From contig NC_092582.1 in assembly GCF_037975245.1 (NCBI RefSeq), positions 18,626,577 to 18,690,576 on the forward strand: a stretch of 64,000 nt of DNA. The letters run 5' to 3'. Each line of letters starts with the position of its first letter. Within the stretch, counting starts at the first letter, position 1. The notes beneath the pieces were generated by a model, which had not been told where the DNA came from, searched no databases, and saw only the letters and a program-made list of their open reading frames with translations. The stretch comes from Apostichopus japonicus (taxonomy: Eukaryota > Echinodermata > Holothuroidea > Aspidochirotida > Stichopodidae). This document shows, in pieces, positions 37,979 through 50,100 of the stretch. A program made the translations under genes and the position numbers.

Positions 37979-38530
37979 CAGGGGCGTACGTAGCCAGTAT
38001 GTAGCACTGTAGGCCCGGGCCTACACTTTTTTTGGCCAAGTTATATATATTTTTAAAACACCCATAATTCAATGATGCTGTGCTGAAGAAATTTGCATCA
38101 GATGACAATCGTCGGATAGCTCTCGCCTTCTCTTATTAGGCTAATTTAAACATTTACTAGCTACAGACAATTACTGGCTATAGTTGTATCAAAGACATTT
38201 CTGGCCTATCTTTGTATCTACAAGTATCAGAAGTTGAAAAGTAAGACTACTTTGTACATGTACCTTGCTAATTTTAAATACATTATGTAGTATTGAATTA
38301 CGTACTATTTTGACTTGTTTGTTTTTGGGGTTTAAAAGTGATATTGACTGAGGTATCTCAAGTTAGCAAGAGGCCAGGGAACCAGAATGAAACACTCGGA
38401 AAGGGCCGTTTCCGGCCATCTGGGGGGTTTGTAAAACCAAAACTTTTCTCGTACGCTCCGCGCTAACTGATGGTGGCGCTCCGCTCAGATAGTCGTGCCT
38501 ACAACTTTGAAAATCCTGGCTACGCCCATG
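37979..38530. mobile_element. hAT-like non-autonomous element
   Basis: Left end CAGGGGCGTACGTAGCCAG, right end CTGGCTACGCCCATG. The inverted ends share GGGCGTA..TAGCCAG. CAGGGGCG-type ends suggest the hAT superfamily. Flanks share TTGAA only, so the 8-bp target duplication is not clear. A GC-rich interior (ggcgctccgctc) opens a short meaningless frame. Confidence 0.6.
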
Positions 38531-39849
38531 TTGAATACATATTTCAGTCCTATAATTATCAAGGCAGGTCATAATCAGTGCAGATACAAACTGTTGATCT
38601 CTTTCAACAACAAAAAAAACAACCTGTGAATAACATGTTAAAATGCTTGTCATGAAACTTCATTGAACTTGTAAATTAACAAGGATAATAACAGGAAGAC
38701 AGTTTATCTCAAGGACTTTTTTTACAGGTAGTTAAACTGACGAACGACTTTACGACTATATGCTTCCACCAAAACATCCTGCCTTCCGCCCTCACTACTC
38801 CCCTGACGGGAGCATCCGCGATTATAGGTCAACACCCAACAGGTTCACACGTCTTGACTTCTTAATTCTGGGTAATTTCTGGATGAGGTGATATCGCGGC
38901 CGCTTTCGGCTCTGTCTGACGCTGTCAGTGCTACATGCCACTGATAATAATCATATTTCTATCTTGTTGTATCACTTGTCTAACAGTTAAGCAAGAATAC
39001 AAACAGGCAAGGTGTGAACACACACACACACAGTATTGTAGTATTTGTTATCAAGTTTTGGGTCATAGGAAAATGAAAATCATTCTTTTTGGATGGTTAG
39101 GTAGAAGGCAAGGAGGTGGTGGGGGAGGAAAGGGGGCGGGAGGGGGAGAGGCAATTTCATTATATGTGACCATAAACCCACATAACCATTAAGTTAGCCA
39201 AAAGATAATTCTGATCAATGGTTCACCTTTGTCCCATATTAATACAGAGTTTATTTGAGCAGCAAAATGTTGTTCTAAAAACATAAAAATGTTCTTTCCC
39301 CTTATAAAAGTTCAATGTCATCACAGGATTTAATGTACCACTGGCCTGCTTCCAATTAAATGACCTTAATGGGTTTCTTATGTACTCTGGCCTGTTGCCA
39401 ACTTTGACGATGATAAACTGAGAGTAAACACAAGAGATTTACAGAATTCTGCATGCAAACTTATTTCTGGGAATGTACAACATAATCACTTTTTGAAATT
39501 GAGCAACCAACCCAAGGATTCAAAGCATAAAAAAAAAAAAAAAAAACGGTTGCTGATATGGGACCTAGGCACGATAAGTAGCATTTCCAATTACAGGGGG
39601 GTATTGCAACATAGCATTAACAAGTGAGGCCCTGAGAGGTTACACTGCTGTGTATCACCTGCAAAACATTAAACTTTAAAAAAAAAAAATTGACCATAAG
39701 TTTATTTTTCACAACGGTTGTATTTGTTTGTCTTGTCCCACCCCTCGATATGGAATTCACAAATTTACACTGAATTTCCCCCCAAAATAACCTAAAATAG
39801 GTATAAACTAATTCCTACGCTGAAAGTCTATTAAACAAATTGAACTTAC

Positions 39850-40088
39850 TTTTGTGGTGATCCTGGCTTGCTCCGTTGATTGGCTGGGGAAATTCCCTCC
39901 GATCCCGAGCTATCGATCCGAGGTAAGGGGCTAGCTCCTCCCTTTCCCCTGGCTCTCTTTTCGGTAGTCTCTCCTCCCTCGATGGGCTGTGGGCTGGAGC
40001 CGGGGCTCTTCTCCGAATCTTCACTCGCAGGTGTATTTGGTCCCTTATTCCTCATGACTCCCACCAGGCGGGAGAAGAGCAAAGGTTT
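39850..40088 (-). CDS. CaV2 exon: Ser/Pro/Gly-rich tail segment
   Basis: 239 bp, phase 0 in and two bases of a Lys codon out. It encodes residues 355-433, beginning KPLLFSRLVGVMRNKGPN and continuing through SEDSEKSPGSSPQPIEGGE to SPANQRSKPGSPQ. The acceptor is CACTATCTACAG and the donor is AAAA|GTAAGT. The overlapping frame also lacks stops, but only this frame matches the phase of the exons on both sides: the leftover AA is completed by the first A of the 31127 exon. The many S-P and S-x-x-P sites suit proline-directed phosphorylation (inference). It is probably disordered. Confidence 0.88.
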
Positions 40089-41015
40089 CTGTAGATAGTG
40101 GGTAAGCGGTGCTTTTTTTTAAAAAAAAGGCTGTTGCCTAATTTCATCTGAGAATCCTGGTCTGAAAAGTCCTACATTAATTTCCAAGATCTCATTAAAA
40201 CTATCATGTTAATATGGAAGATCCTTTGCAGTGACATAACCAGACCAGTGGGGAAGGGGAGAGAGAGAGAGAGTGAATGGGGGGGGGGGGGGAGGGAGTG
40301 AGCAGGGAAAGGGAAGTGAGAGTTAATGTCCTTCCATATTGACATTAGTGGGAAAGTTTTTTTGTGTATTAAGATGTGTGCTGTTCTTGGTAAACTCACT
40401 TGGTTAGCTAAAGCAGCATATGGATCAGAGGAGTGGGCACTTGGGGTCAGGAAAGGGGTGGGGTGGTTTGGGGGGGGAAGATGCTATTGGGTTATGCCAT
40501 TGATCCTGTGAAGAGAGGTTATACATTACACTCATTTTAACTAGCAGTGTATATTCCATGCTCCAAGGAGAAAATATTTACTGATCATATATGCACAAGG
40601 GTGTCTAATACTATTGACATATCCAGAAATATTGAATATACTTTTAATATATTTCCGTATGTACTGCACTTATTACATATCTGTACTATATATATATATA
40701 TAGTGAACATAAGACAGAGTGACCATGATAAGAAGAAATGTATCCCCCAAGTGGTCCACCTTTGACCTTTGACCACTTGACTTTTCAAAACAATTTTTAG
40801 GGTATATCCCCTAGCTGAATGCATTCAAGTAATACATATTACAATTGTGAAATTGCACTGACCCAAATGCATTACAGGACAGGAGAGATAACAAACAAAG
40901 GATAATACAGGAAAGTAAGAGAAGTAAATATATATTTTTTTTGTGATTGAAAGGAACAGGTCAGTATTAGAAATATACTGTCACTGGTAAATCAGCAAAA
41001 ACGACATATAATATT

Positions 41016-41101
41016 ATGTTGTGGTTATATTGTGTGGTTATGTTGTGTTATGTTGTTAGGTTATGTTGTGTGGTTATGTTGTGTTATATTATATTATATT
41101 A
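41016..41101 (+). repeat. Degenerate TTATGTTGTG repeat
   Basis: Tandem ttatgttgtgtggttatgttgtg motif of irregular period, directly in front of the SINE. Confidence 0.8.
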
Positions 41102-41103
41102 GT

Positions 41104-41316
41104 GGAGTGTTAGCTCAGTGGTTAATGCCAGTGCCTTTCAATCATAAGGTCCCCGGTTCGAGTCACTCCAAGATTAATAATGTATGTCATCCAGTTACAG
41201 AGTTGTTGACAATTAACAATTCATAATCATGGACGTTAAATATGAATCTATGAGACTGACTTCGGTCAGCTTGCGGCTTTGATAAGCCAATTATGGCTTC
41301 TTCGCGAGGATCTAAA
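41104..41316 (+). mobile_element. tRNA-derived SINE
   Basis: The head is tRNA-like: acceptor-type stem GGAGTG/CACTCC, box A TTAGCTCAGTGG and box B GGTTCGAGTCA, over 67 nt. The body to about 41316 has a perfect hairpin CTGAC-TTCG-GTCAG (41256-41269) and a second hairpin GGCTT-TGAT-AAGCC just after it. The 3' end is not clear. It would be transcribed by RNA polymerase III from the plus strand, antisense to the channel gene. I do not recognise the named family. Confidence 0.65.
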
Positions 41317-42820
41317 GTACATGTTCTCATTTGAGTATTTATTGATGAATGATTTTTTTACCCCCAAAAGAATCTGATCTGAACTATTGATAAAGTAACC
41401 CCCCCCCCCCCCCAATAATTAAAAGAAAAGATTTTCAAGGAAAACCCCTCTCATCTCCAATTGCCAGGCAAGTATGTAATCTCTTTAATGTAATATATCT
41501 AATATAACAGTGCATGTGTTTTAAAAACATAAAGGGTTTGACACATAGAAACAGGATACCTGATCTCAATCACACCCCCGTCCCCTCCTTTCCCTCACCC
41601 TAAATTCCTCCATCCCACGCCTTGACCATCCCATAACTGACCGACTGGACAGGGATGTGTATGTCGTCTTATCAATGATCACTCAGCCACACATAACCTT
41701 ATATACAATCAAACTACTTCTACGACTGAAGATAAATAAATCTACACATTATATAAATATATAAATATATATATACATATTTTCTCATAGAAGGGCAAAT
41801 CAAAAAGGAAGGAAACTGAAATCAAACTTAAAATAAAAGGAGAAGTAAAAGAAAAGAAGGGAATAAATATCACTTGAAAAAGATAAACAGTGATAATAAA
41901 TTAGTTTCTTCAGCAATCATCAGTTGTTTTGTTGGTCAGAAGAAATGAAAATTTCAAGAGTGAGAAGAGAGATGGAAAAAAACTATCAAATCAGTTATAT
42001 ATGTGGTAATATATGCTTTAACCAAGCCAATGTAACTGTGTATAGAACCTTCTCAAGCAAACAGTCTTATTAACAATTTGGGATTGCTTAAAGAATGGTT
42101 TTCTTCCATACATTTCCAGAAATGACGTTTATCGAGTATTGATGTCTATTTCACGACAAATTGCATATTTTATTTTGGGTCATAAAATACCTTGGAATGG
42201 TATTTGAGTTAAATCGTGTCAAGATGACATGAACTACAGAATCTTTTTTTCTGGCCTTAAAATTGTCAGATCATTTTTTTGGACAAACCTCCACAAAATG
42301 ATATGATATCAAGTTAAGCTGGCACCACCAGTCCACCCTCCCCCATTCCCCACCCCTCCCTCCCCCATCCCTCTCTCATCTGCAACAGTATGATGCGGGC
42401 ATTATGCTCTTTTTTTCAGCAAGAAGTGCTATTAAAGAATGACATATTCTGGTGAAAGCATGTGTCTGTTTTTTTCAGTGGTTTCAACCACGTTTGTGAT
42501 ATCCAATTTCACAGTTTATATCAAAAATAGTTTATTACGACATTTGCATCACAAAATTTGTGGATTCCATTCGCAATCAGACATAGGACCAACTTCCCCT
42601 TTGTTTTGATAACTTTGTTCCGTATTAATTAGAACGGTCTGGTTACATTAGCTACATTAGTTACATGACAAGAACATTAATAAAACGAAACAAGATTGGT
42701 TATATGGTAAGAGATATATGGATCATACTTAGACATGCAAAGAGTATAATGAAGAAGAAGAAAAAAAAATAACAACAACAACATGATTTGCATAAATTTT
42801 GTTTTTCAAGTCAAAGTTAC

Positions 42821-42841
42821 CTGCTGCGCCGCGGTGATGAA
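42821..42841 (-). CDS. Candidate 21-nt microexon of the CaV2 tail
   Basis: Sequence context on the minus strand: pyrimidine-rich tract, CATGGTAG acceptor, 21 nt, donor CAG|GTAACT. The 21 nt encode FITAAQQ in phase 0 and preserve the frame between the 51849 donor and the 40088 acceptor. It is a GC-rich island (CACCGCGGCGCAGCAG) in an AT-rich intron. Symmetric 3-27 nt microexons are common in neuronal genes of animals, which suits a presynaptic channel, but nothing here proves inclusion. Confidence 0.35.
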
Positions 42842-45444
42842 CTACCATGGGTAAAGGAAGACGTAGGGAAGGTACAAAATGTTAAAACAATAAAGGGAAA
42901 AAAAGAGGAGAAAACAATAGCATTGGTTGTTGATCCATTCTTTTGTCTTTGGTGTAAAGAAAAAATATAAAATAAATAAAAAATAAAATAGAAAAAAAGA
43001 TTTGAAAAAAATGAGGCAAGAACAGGTGGTAGCAGGAGACTATTTTGAAGTCCTTTCATTTTTTATGGAAAAGAAGGTCGTTGGTTTCAAATTTCAAATT
43101 TTTGCAGATTAATATTTATGCTTACTCTCCAAGGCAACTACAAGAAGAAGATGAGAACAAAGTCTACAGTGAAGATATCTCTCCTAATTACATATTTCAT
43201 TATATTATCAATAAGAAAAATATGAGACATAATTTTGTTTTCCTACATGATCTCTGTCATTGCTAATAGGATTGGACTAAAAACCAGTTTACCTCATCGA
43301 GAAACTTTTTGTTTCTAAAAACCTTGGCTCTTTTGTAGAGAACGACATGAATCAAGACAGTACCATATCAATTTTTTGGGGGGTCGTTTTTACAAACTGT
43401 GGGAGGTGTTACTTTTTGATCGGTTCAGTGTAGGGGACTGAATTCTGTGCATGGAAACTTATTCATTTTGTCTTTACCTATGTTCCAAGGGTTATAAAGG
43501 GCTTTATTCTGAGAAAGAAAGTAAACCAATGAATAATCACTTGATATAGATTAGTTGTTATTAAGGGTGTGGAGTGGAATGAAAACAGGTAGAGACAAGA
43601 TTAGAAAAGCTTTTGTTTTGTTTTGAGAGCTTTCACATGGTAACTTGCAACCTATATATATGCAGGGAGTTGCTACTCACTCCCTGCTATCTATCCTTGA
43701 AGTTGGTCACAAACTTACATGGACTTGCAGGCCCCCCACCCCCCCCAAAAAAAAATTGAGGGCAGCATCTGTAAATTATACAAACCCACAGAAAAGTATT
43801 CACAAAGTAATGACAACAGAGGCGCAGCAGTTACAGAGGTGTTTACTGTAGGTAAAATTTCTTCTGGTAACAAAATTTGAATATTTTGGACATTGACGTT
43901 TTTGATGAGAAAAAATGTTTATCTTAAAGAAACTTGATGGAATCTAAAAAAATGGAATTTCAAAGTTGGTTTTCAAGAGATATCTCACTGAGAAATGGCT
44001 TAAATTTTTCACTACAGCCTGCAAAAACCACCTGAAAATAATTCATTAGAAAAAAAATAAAATAAAAAAATATAATAAAATGGGAAAATTAAGAAAATGG
44101 TTTCTGATGAGGAAATGGAAAAATGGCTAGGAAATAAGTCTCATGTTCAAAGTAAAATTGAAACAGATGAGAGGTGATGGTATTAAGACTTTGATGAAGA
44201 TAAAACTGAATTAATTAACGTTTATTACATGTAAACTGAAATATAGGGGAACGGTCAATGATTTAAAAACATATCATGAGAAGAGATGAAACATGCCTTT
44301 TAGTGTAAAAAGCATTTCATGCAAATGAAGTTGAAATAAATTTGCTTCTGGAAAACAATTAAAAATTTGTAAGAATGGATTGTGGGGAATTTTCTTTAAC
44401 TGCTTTAAAATTAAAACTTAGGAAGAATATTAACATTCATATATTGCTATAAGAGTCACTTTTCTGCTTCATCTTGCACATTTCCAAAACAAACTTACCT
44501 ATCTCATATAACATTTTCAGACAGCAACATCATCATCAGTTTTACCCACGTGAGTTAAAACTGTTTTAAATGCTTTCAGATTGCGAGATGCTTTTTATCA
44601 CTTTTTTTTACAACTTATTGTAATTTTCCTGCAGACTCTGTGAGTTTTGATAAATTAGCCAATAATTCAATATTTTCCCTCTAAAATTTGGCTGAATCTC
44701 TCAAAATATTTTAACAAGAAACGATTATGAAGTTCTGATCAAATATTTCACCGACAAGATATGGGGTCACAATCTGTGACCTGTTATCCATTGGATATTA
44801 ATTCATGAAATCAGTAGTGCTAAATCATCATGACGATAGTGCATGACCTATCATAATCGTAGATAGCATTTCCATTTACAACATTACCTTTATGAGATTT
44901 AAAGTTAAAACATTACACTTGTTTTGTGAAGCCAACATGTAATTATCAAAAGGAAAAAAAAAAAAAAAAAACTCAGAAAAATGAAACAGTGGTTTCTTTT
45001 AACGTTATCATGTTGTACAAGCTGTGGAAAGCAACAGCAGTGTTTATAAGATGCAATAATGAAGTCAAGAACTTCTTACATGGGTATGTGCAAGTTATGA
45101 CAAAGCATCTTACAGGAGTGTATAGTGGTTATGTAGTGAGATTGCATAGTTTCAGGGGAAGGGAAAGGAGAGGGTAAAATGAGAGGGGTAGTGAAGGGGG
45201 TATTGGGGAAGTAGTAGATGGGAGAGTGAAGGAAGGCATTACAAAGAGGTAGTAAATATGTTTGGATGGGAAGTGGTAAAATCAGAACAGAGATGGGATC
45301 GATAAACTGACCTTTTCACCACCCCCTCAAGACTTTGAAAATTTGCACTTTTTATGGGTGAATTTTAGGGAGGGTGAAAAGTGGTATTTTTGATTTCAGG
45401 AATGTTAACTACTTTAGGATATACTTGTATCATTGGGACAAACA

Positions 45445-45807
45445 CAGTGGCGTAGGAAGGTACTTTTGAGTGGGGGGGGCTGAAGACCGATGGCCGGCCT
45501 GGGGGAGGGGTGTAAGGGGAGGGGGTGTCCCCCTCCCCTTTGGAATTTTTTGGCATTTCCAGGTGGCCTCAGATGCAATTTGGTGCAATGTAGCACACTT
45601 CAACACCCACTCCACTTTGTAAATAATTTTGCATTTTCACCTGGCCTTAGATGCAATTTGGTGCTCCAAATGAGATTTTTTTCTCATTTGGAATGAAAAA
45701 GGGGTTTTCTGACTTGCGAAGCGGGGGGGCCGAATGATACTTCCGCCCCTCCATATTTTTCACTGGGGGGGCTGGCGCCCCCCAGCCCCCCCGGTTCCTA
45801 CGCCCTT
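45445..45807. mobile_element. hAT-like non-autonomous element with 8-bp target duplication
   Basis: Left end CAGTGGCGTAGGAA, right end TTCCTACGCCCTTG (reverse complement CAAGGGCGTAGGAA). The exact 8-bp direct repeat GACAAACA lies on both sides (45437-45444 and 45809-45816; the right one follows one extra G). The 8-bp duplication and CA(G/A)NGGCG ends fit the hAT superfamily. It has a GC-rich interior and no transposase. Confidence 0.75.
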
Positions 45808-46681
45808 GGACAAACATGACCTGCCTTATAAACATGTAAATACAGGAACAGGTATTGCATCTGTTGACTTCCTTGTGGCAATTTTTGAATTTTGAAAAAT
45901 CACTCTAACAGATTGGAAAGGCCATTTGCGGTTGCAACAATTTGTACGACATCACCCGACAAACAGAATCACTTCAACCCATCCAACCGTTCTCTAAAGG
46001 ATTTAGGATGCACATTAATTGCTTCTAATTCCCTTCTGTAAAAGCACATAGATAGGGTGGAATCTAACTAGGCTGGTGGGGCCACACAGGGAGCCCAGTC
46101 CCCTAGGGGTCCTGGTGTAAAGTATATGATGAAAAGAAACCCCATCCATCCACTGAAGCCAGCCTATGGATGATGGCCGGTTAAGCGGCTAGTATTGGGT
46201 GTTGAACTTGTATTCGGTTAAAGTAAACAGGGGCCCCATTTACTCTTTAGGGACAACTTTGGGAAAATATATTCATTTTCTTATGTTTCTAAGTACGACT
46301 CTCCATGTTCTCTCACGATATCCACTAAAATGGGAACACAGGGAACAGGGAAAGCCCGAGAGTGCCATATCTGGGCGTTTACAGGTGCCTAATATCAAAC
46401 TTTACTCACCCAAGCCCAAACCATGGGTTTGGGCTAGGGTAAAAGTGGCCTCTCTTTGGGGACCCATTTCTATTATTCAATTACAGCACCAGGGTCGGGG
46501 TGCTCCTACCTATACCTTGCGTTATTTGCATATATTAAAATATACCATATCAGTCATTCAACAAACATATCTGTTTACTTGTACAGCGCCTTTGGCTATA
46601 TACCTACCAAGTCCCATATAAACAACATGATTTCAAGTGTTCAGCTACAACTATTTTTGAGGTTAATATTTTCTTGTTGAA

Positions 46682-46932
46682 CCAACTAATGTTGAGTAAC
46701 CATCATTATTTAACCAATGTTAATTGACCAATGTCAATTATACAACACTAATTAACCAACATTAATTGACAAACTTTAATTAAACAACCTAATTAACCAA
46801 TGTTAATTAACCAACATTAATTAGCCAATCTTAAGGTAGGCAAAAGTAATTAAATGATGGTAATTAACAAACGCTAATTTAAACCAAGGTTAATTCACCT
46901 GACGTCAATTAACCAATCTTTAATTGAGGAAC
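46682..46932 (+). repeat. Degenerate ttaattaaccaa repeat
   Basis: About 17 imperfect copies of a 12-16-bp motif, aaccaatgttaatt / aaccaacattaatt, in a 250-bp AT-rich block. The TTAATTAA core is palindromic. Confidence 0.85.
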
Positions 46933-47063
46933 AATTAGTAATTGCATTTCATAAGCAGAATTAAAATCTGTGACCAAGATTTTATAATTTTTTTTTTTTC
47001 AACAGCATCATGAGGCACACTCAAGCTTAAAGTGAAGATAAACTTTAAAAAGTAGAATAGATG

Positions 47064-47116
47064 TATGTGTGTGTGTGTGGGTTTACGTATGTATGTATGT
47101 ATGTATGTATGTATAT
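47064..47116 (+). repeat. (GT)n / (GTAT)n microsatellite
   Basis: tgtgtgtgtg followed by about eight gtat units. Confidence 0.9.
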
Positions 47117-50100
47117 AAGTGTGCATGCATGTATGTATCACACGCCATGTCACACACCTGCTTTCAAATATTATTGAGTATTTTGTAAAATAGAAAATGA
47201 AAATTTTAAAGACGACAAAACCACAAAGATGAGAGAGACATTGACACCCTTTCCTCAAGATAAAACTCTATTTTAATTCATGAGCAATTTACAGATTATT
47301 TACATTTTTAAAAGGATTGCATGTAATGGTAGTTAATAAATCCCCATATTATTTTCTAAATATATCAAAGTACTATGAGACAGAGAGTATAAAATGAAAA
47401 CGAAAAAAGAGAGTAAGAACGAAAGAAATAACAATAACCTTAAGCTAAAGAAACAAAGCATACTAATGTATATTTATCAGCCTCAAATATTGAAACTATG
47501 AAACCTTTTTGCATGAAATCAAATCAATATGACAAGAAAAAAGCTACCCTGGAGAGCTAAACGGATGACATATATTTCTGTGAAAGATGAGAGCAAAATA
47601 CTGCCCTATATAAGACAGAAAAGGGACCATAATAATTTTTAATAGTGAAATAATAGTCTAAACTTGTAAATCGAACACTCCTCCTCATAAGGCACTAATT
47701 ACTAAATGACTAATTTATGTAATTGGTATTGGTGTTATTAAAAATTTCTTGCCTAAAATAAAAAGGAAATTTAGGAGAAAGTTTCATTTTTAAATCCATT
47801 ACACTAAACAGTCCATTCCTCTACATATAATTATGAGATGCTTCTTGTGATGAAGGACATCAGTTTCCTCATTATCATTAAAACAAACCAGAAATATAAA
47901 AGTGATAGGTTTTAAAAGCTCAGAAATATGACGAACAGAGAATTAACTAATAAAACAGCCTGTTATGACCATGTGCGTTATCAACAAAGAGCATCATAAT
48001 AAAAGATAAAAAAACCCAAATAATAATACATTGTCTTCCAAATGGTAATTCTCGACATGATATCAAATTTAAAACAGAAGGATCGAGACAGACCTTCACT
48101 TCGAGTTAAGAACAACAGAATGAAGCTGTTTAATAAAAGTCATTTATCTGTTTTTTGTTTAAAGACAAACAAATGCTTTCAAGAGGCAGTTCGGGTATCC
48201 AAGATTCAACGACTCGCCATCATAAATATTTTATAAAGAAGAAAATTAATTTCATGCTTTGGATAGAGAAAAGAGAGCGCGAGAGAGAGATTCTAACGGC
48301 CAAAGGTGAAGAAATCTGCCAAATGTGCTGAGTTTCACATGCATGCTGTGTTTAAAATGATTGTCGACAGAAAAGAACAAAGTCAAAAACTAAGAATCAA
48401 GAAAATCAAAGCAAACAGGGCTATGATTGCAACGATTATTTATGCACAGAGGAAAAATTATTTCTAATTACTAATGAAGAATTAATTAACCAAAACAAAT
48501 TGCTTTTGTTTCTACCCAATATTTTCTGATGATTTATTTGTATTGACTCGCCAAGATCCTATTGTCAGTAAGTTATGGCTGGGTTATATTCCAAATTAGG
48601 GACAACTACACTTTTGAGCAACGATTTTTACATAGTTAAAGTTTCACAGCAAGTAACATTATAACTTGGTTGGATTATCTGTCTGTCTGTCTGTCCATCA
48701 ATCAGATTGTTTTCTGTAAAGATGCTACTAACAATTTGTTTAACTTGTCTACTTTAAGACAATTTACTAAATTTCTTTGTTTGAAAGTATTATAATTGAA
48801 TATTCTTGATTTTTTTTTAACAAGCAAGAGGTAGTAAGCAAGGAATTTAAATTGGATACCGTAAACCTATACTGCTTAAAAGGAAGTGGTTCATGGAGAA
48901 ATATCACCTAGGTGTTCATTTCACTTATTGCATCCCAATACCCTGAATAATCTTAATCTCGCACTTAAACTTTAAAAAAAGGGAAAAAAAGAAAGGAACA
49001 GAGAGAAAAAATAATTCGGTTGTATTTTAAAACCGACATTCACTTTTTCACTTCAAAATCTAAATTGAAACTACTTCTTTGTAATTGAACAATTACAAAA
49101 ATTTAGTGCCCAAAAAAATAAATAACTTTTGGGTATTTAAAGAAAAGTAAGATATAGAAATTACATGAAATGAGAAATTAAAAAAGGAGAGATTTATCTC
49201 GGAGCAAAAAAACAGATGACTTCGAAGAGTTGCGTGCATGCATTTCGGCAAAATAAGATCACATGCTGAGATGAAGAGTGCATCCAGATAGGAGGAGTGT
49301 AGGAGGAGATTGGAAGACAGAAGATCCAAGTCCGAAGAGACAAGAGCGAGAGACAGAGAGAGAGGAAGATGCATCAACCATCAATCATCATCATCAAACA
49401 TCAATTTCATGATCAAGCTCTGAGAAATCAACCTGAGAAAAACGACCATAAAGAGATGAATGAGAAAGACATTGCAAAGACATTGAAATAACAGGGGCGG
49501 AGGAGGGGGGGGGAACTAAAACGATAAAGTGAGAAAAGTGATGAGGTTTATCTATAAAAATATCGTTCTTCTATAGCGTCAACAAATATTGAATACTTTG
49601 TTTATAAAAAGATGTCAAACCTTTACCATATCTTCTATATGTTTTGGTTACATAATGAAGCAGCAGTTATTTTCTAGATTACAAATATCCTATTCATAAT
49701 AAAGAATATTGTTCGGTAATGACTCAAATTATTAATATTTTCGCTAGAGCTTGAAATGGTACCATCCAACATGGGGTACTGCCACTGAACAGAGACAAAC
49801 CCAAGTGTCCACCCTTAAGATTTTGTTTTGTGTTTATGGCATGTACAGTAGTAGAATTTGCCATACATTTATGTGTCTTCACCATATATACACATTTATA
49901 TACCTTATATATATATATATATATGTTATTGGTATCTCAAGAATATTGTGATATCAGAAAGAATCATTCATCTCATCTCATGTTTGAAGCTGTCGATGTC
50001 TTACAATGACATCACAGATTAAAACCAAAGATGATATTAACTTCTTTACTGCGCATATTACCTTTCTATTTTGTTGAAAATTGAATTAGAGAAAGGCTTT

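Larger units (their letters stand above)
31128..39849 (-). other. CaV2 intron, 8.7 kb
   Basis: Mostly AT-rich. It has a (CCT)n-like tract at 33598-33660, C runs at about 36182-36197 and 37889-37902, and a hAT-like element at 37979-38530. No supported exon. Confidence 0.8.

Noticed and set aside
39815-40024. Overlapping frame in the 39850-40088 exon (KIRRRAPAPAHSPSREE...)
   Set aside because: Reads through the donor into intron and does not match the phases of the 51849 and 31127 exons.
41104-41170. Functional tRNA gene
   Set aside because: Only 67 nt, with an irregular anticodon arm and imperfect box B; followed by a SINE-like body.
46199-46621. 140-codon plus-strand ORF
   Set aside because: No recognisable domain and no coding bias or splice context; probably chance or an old repeat.
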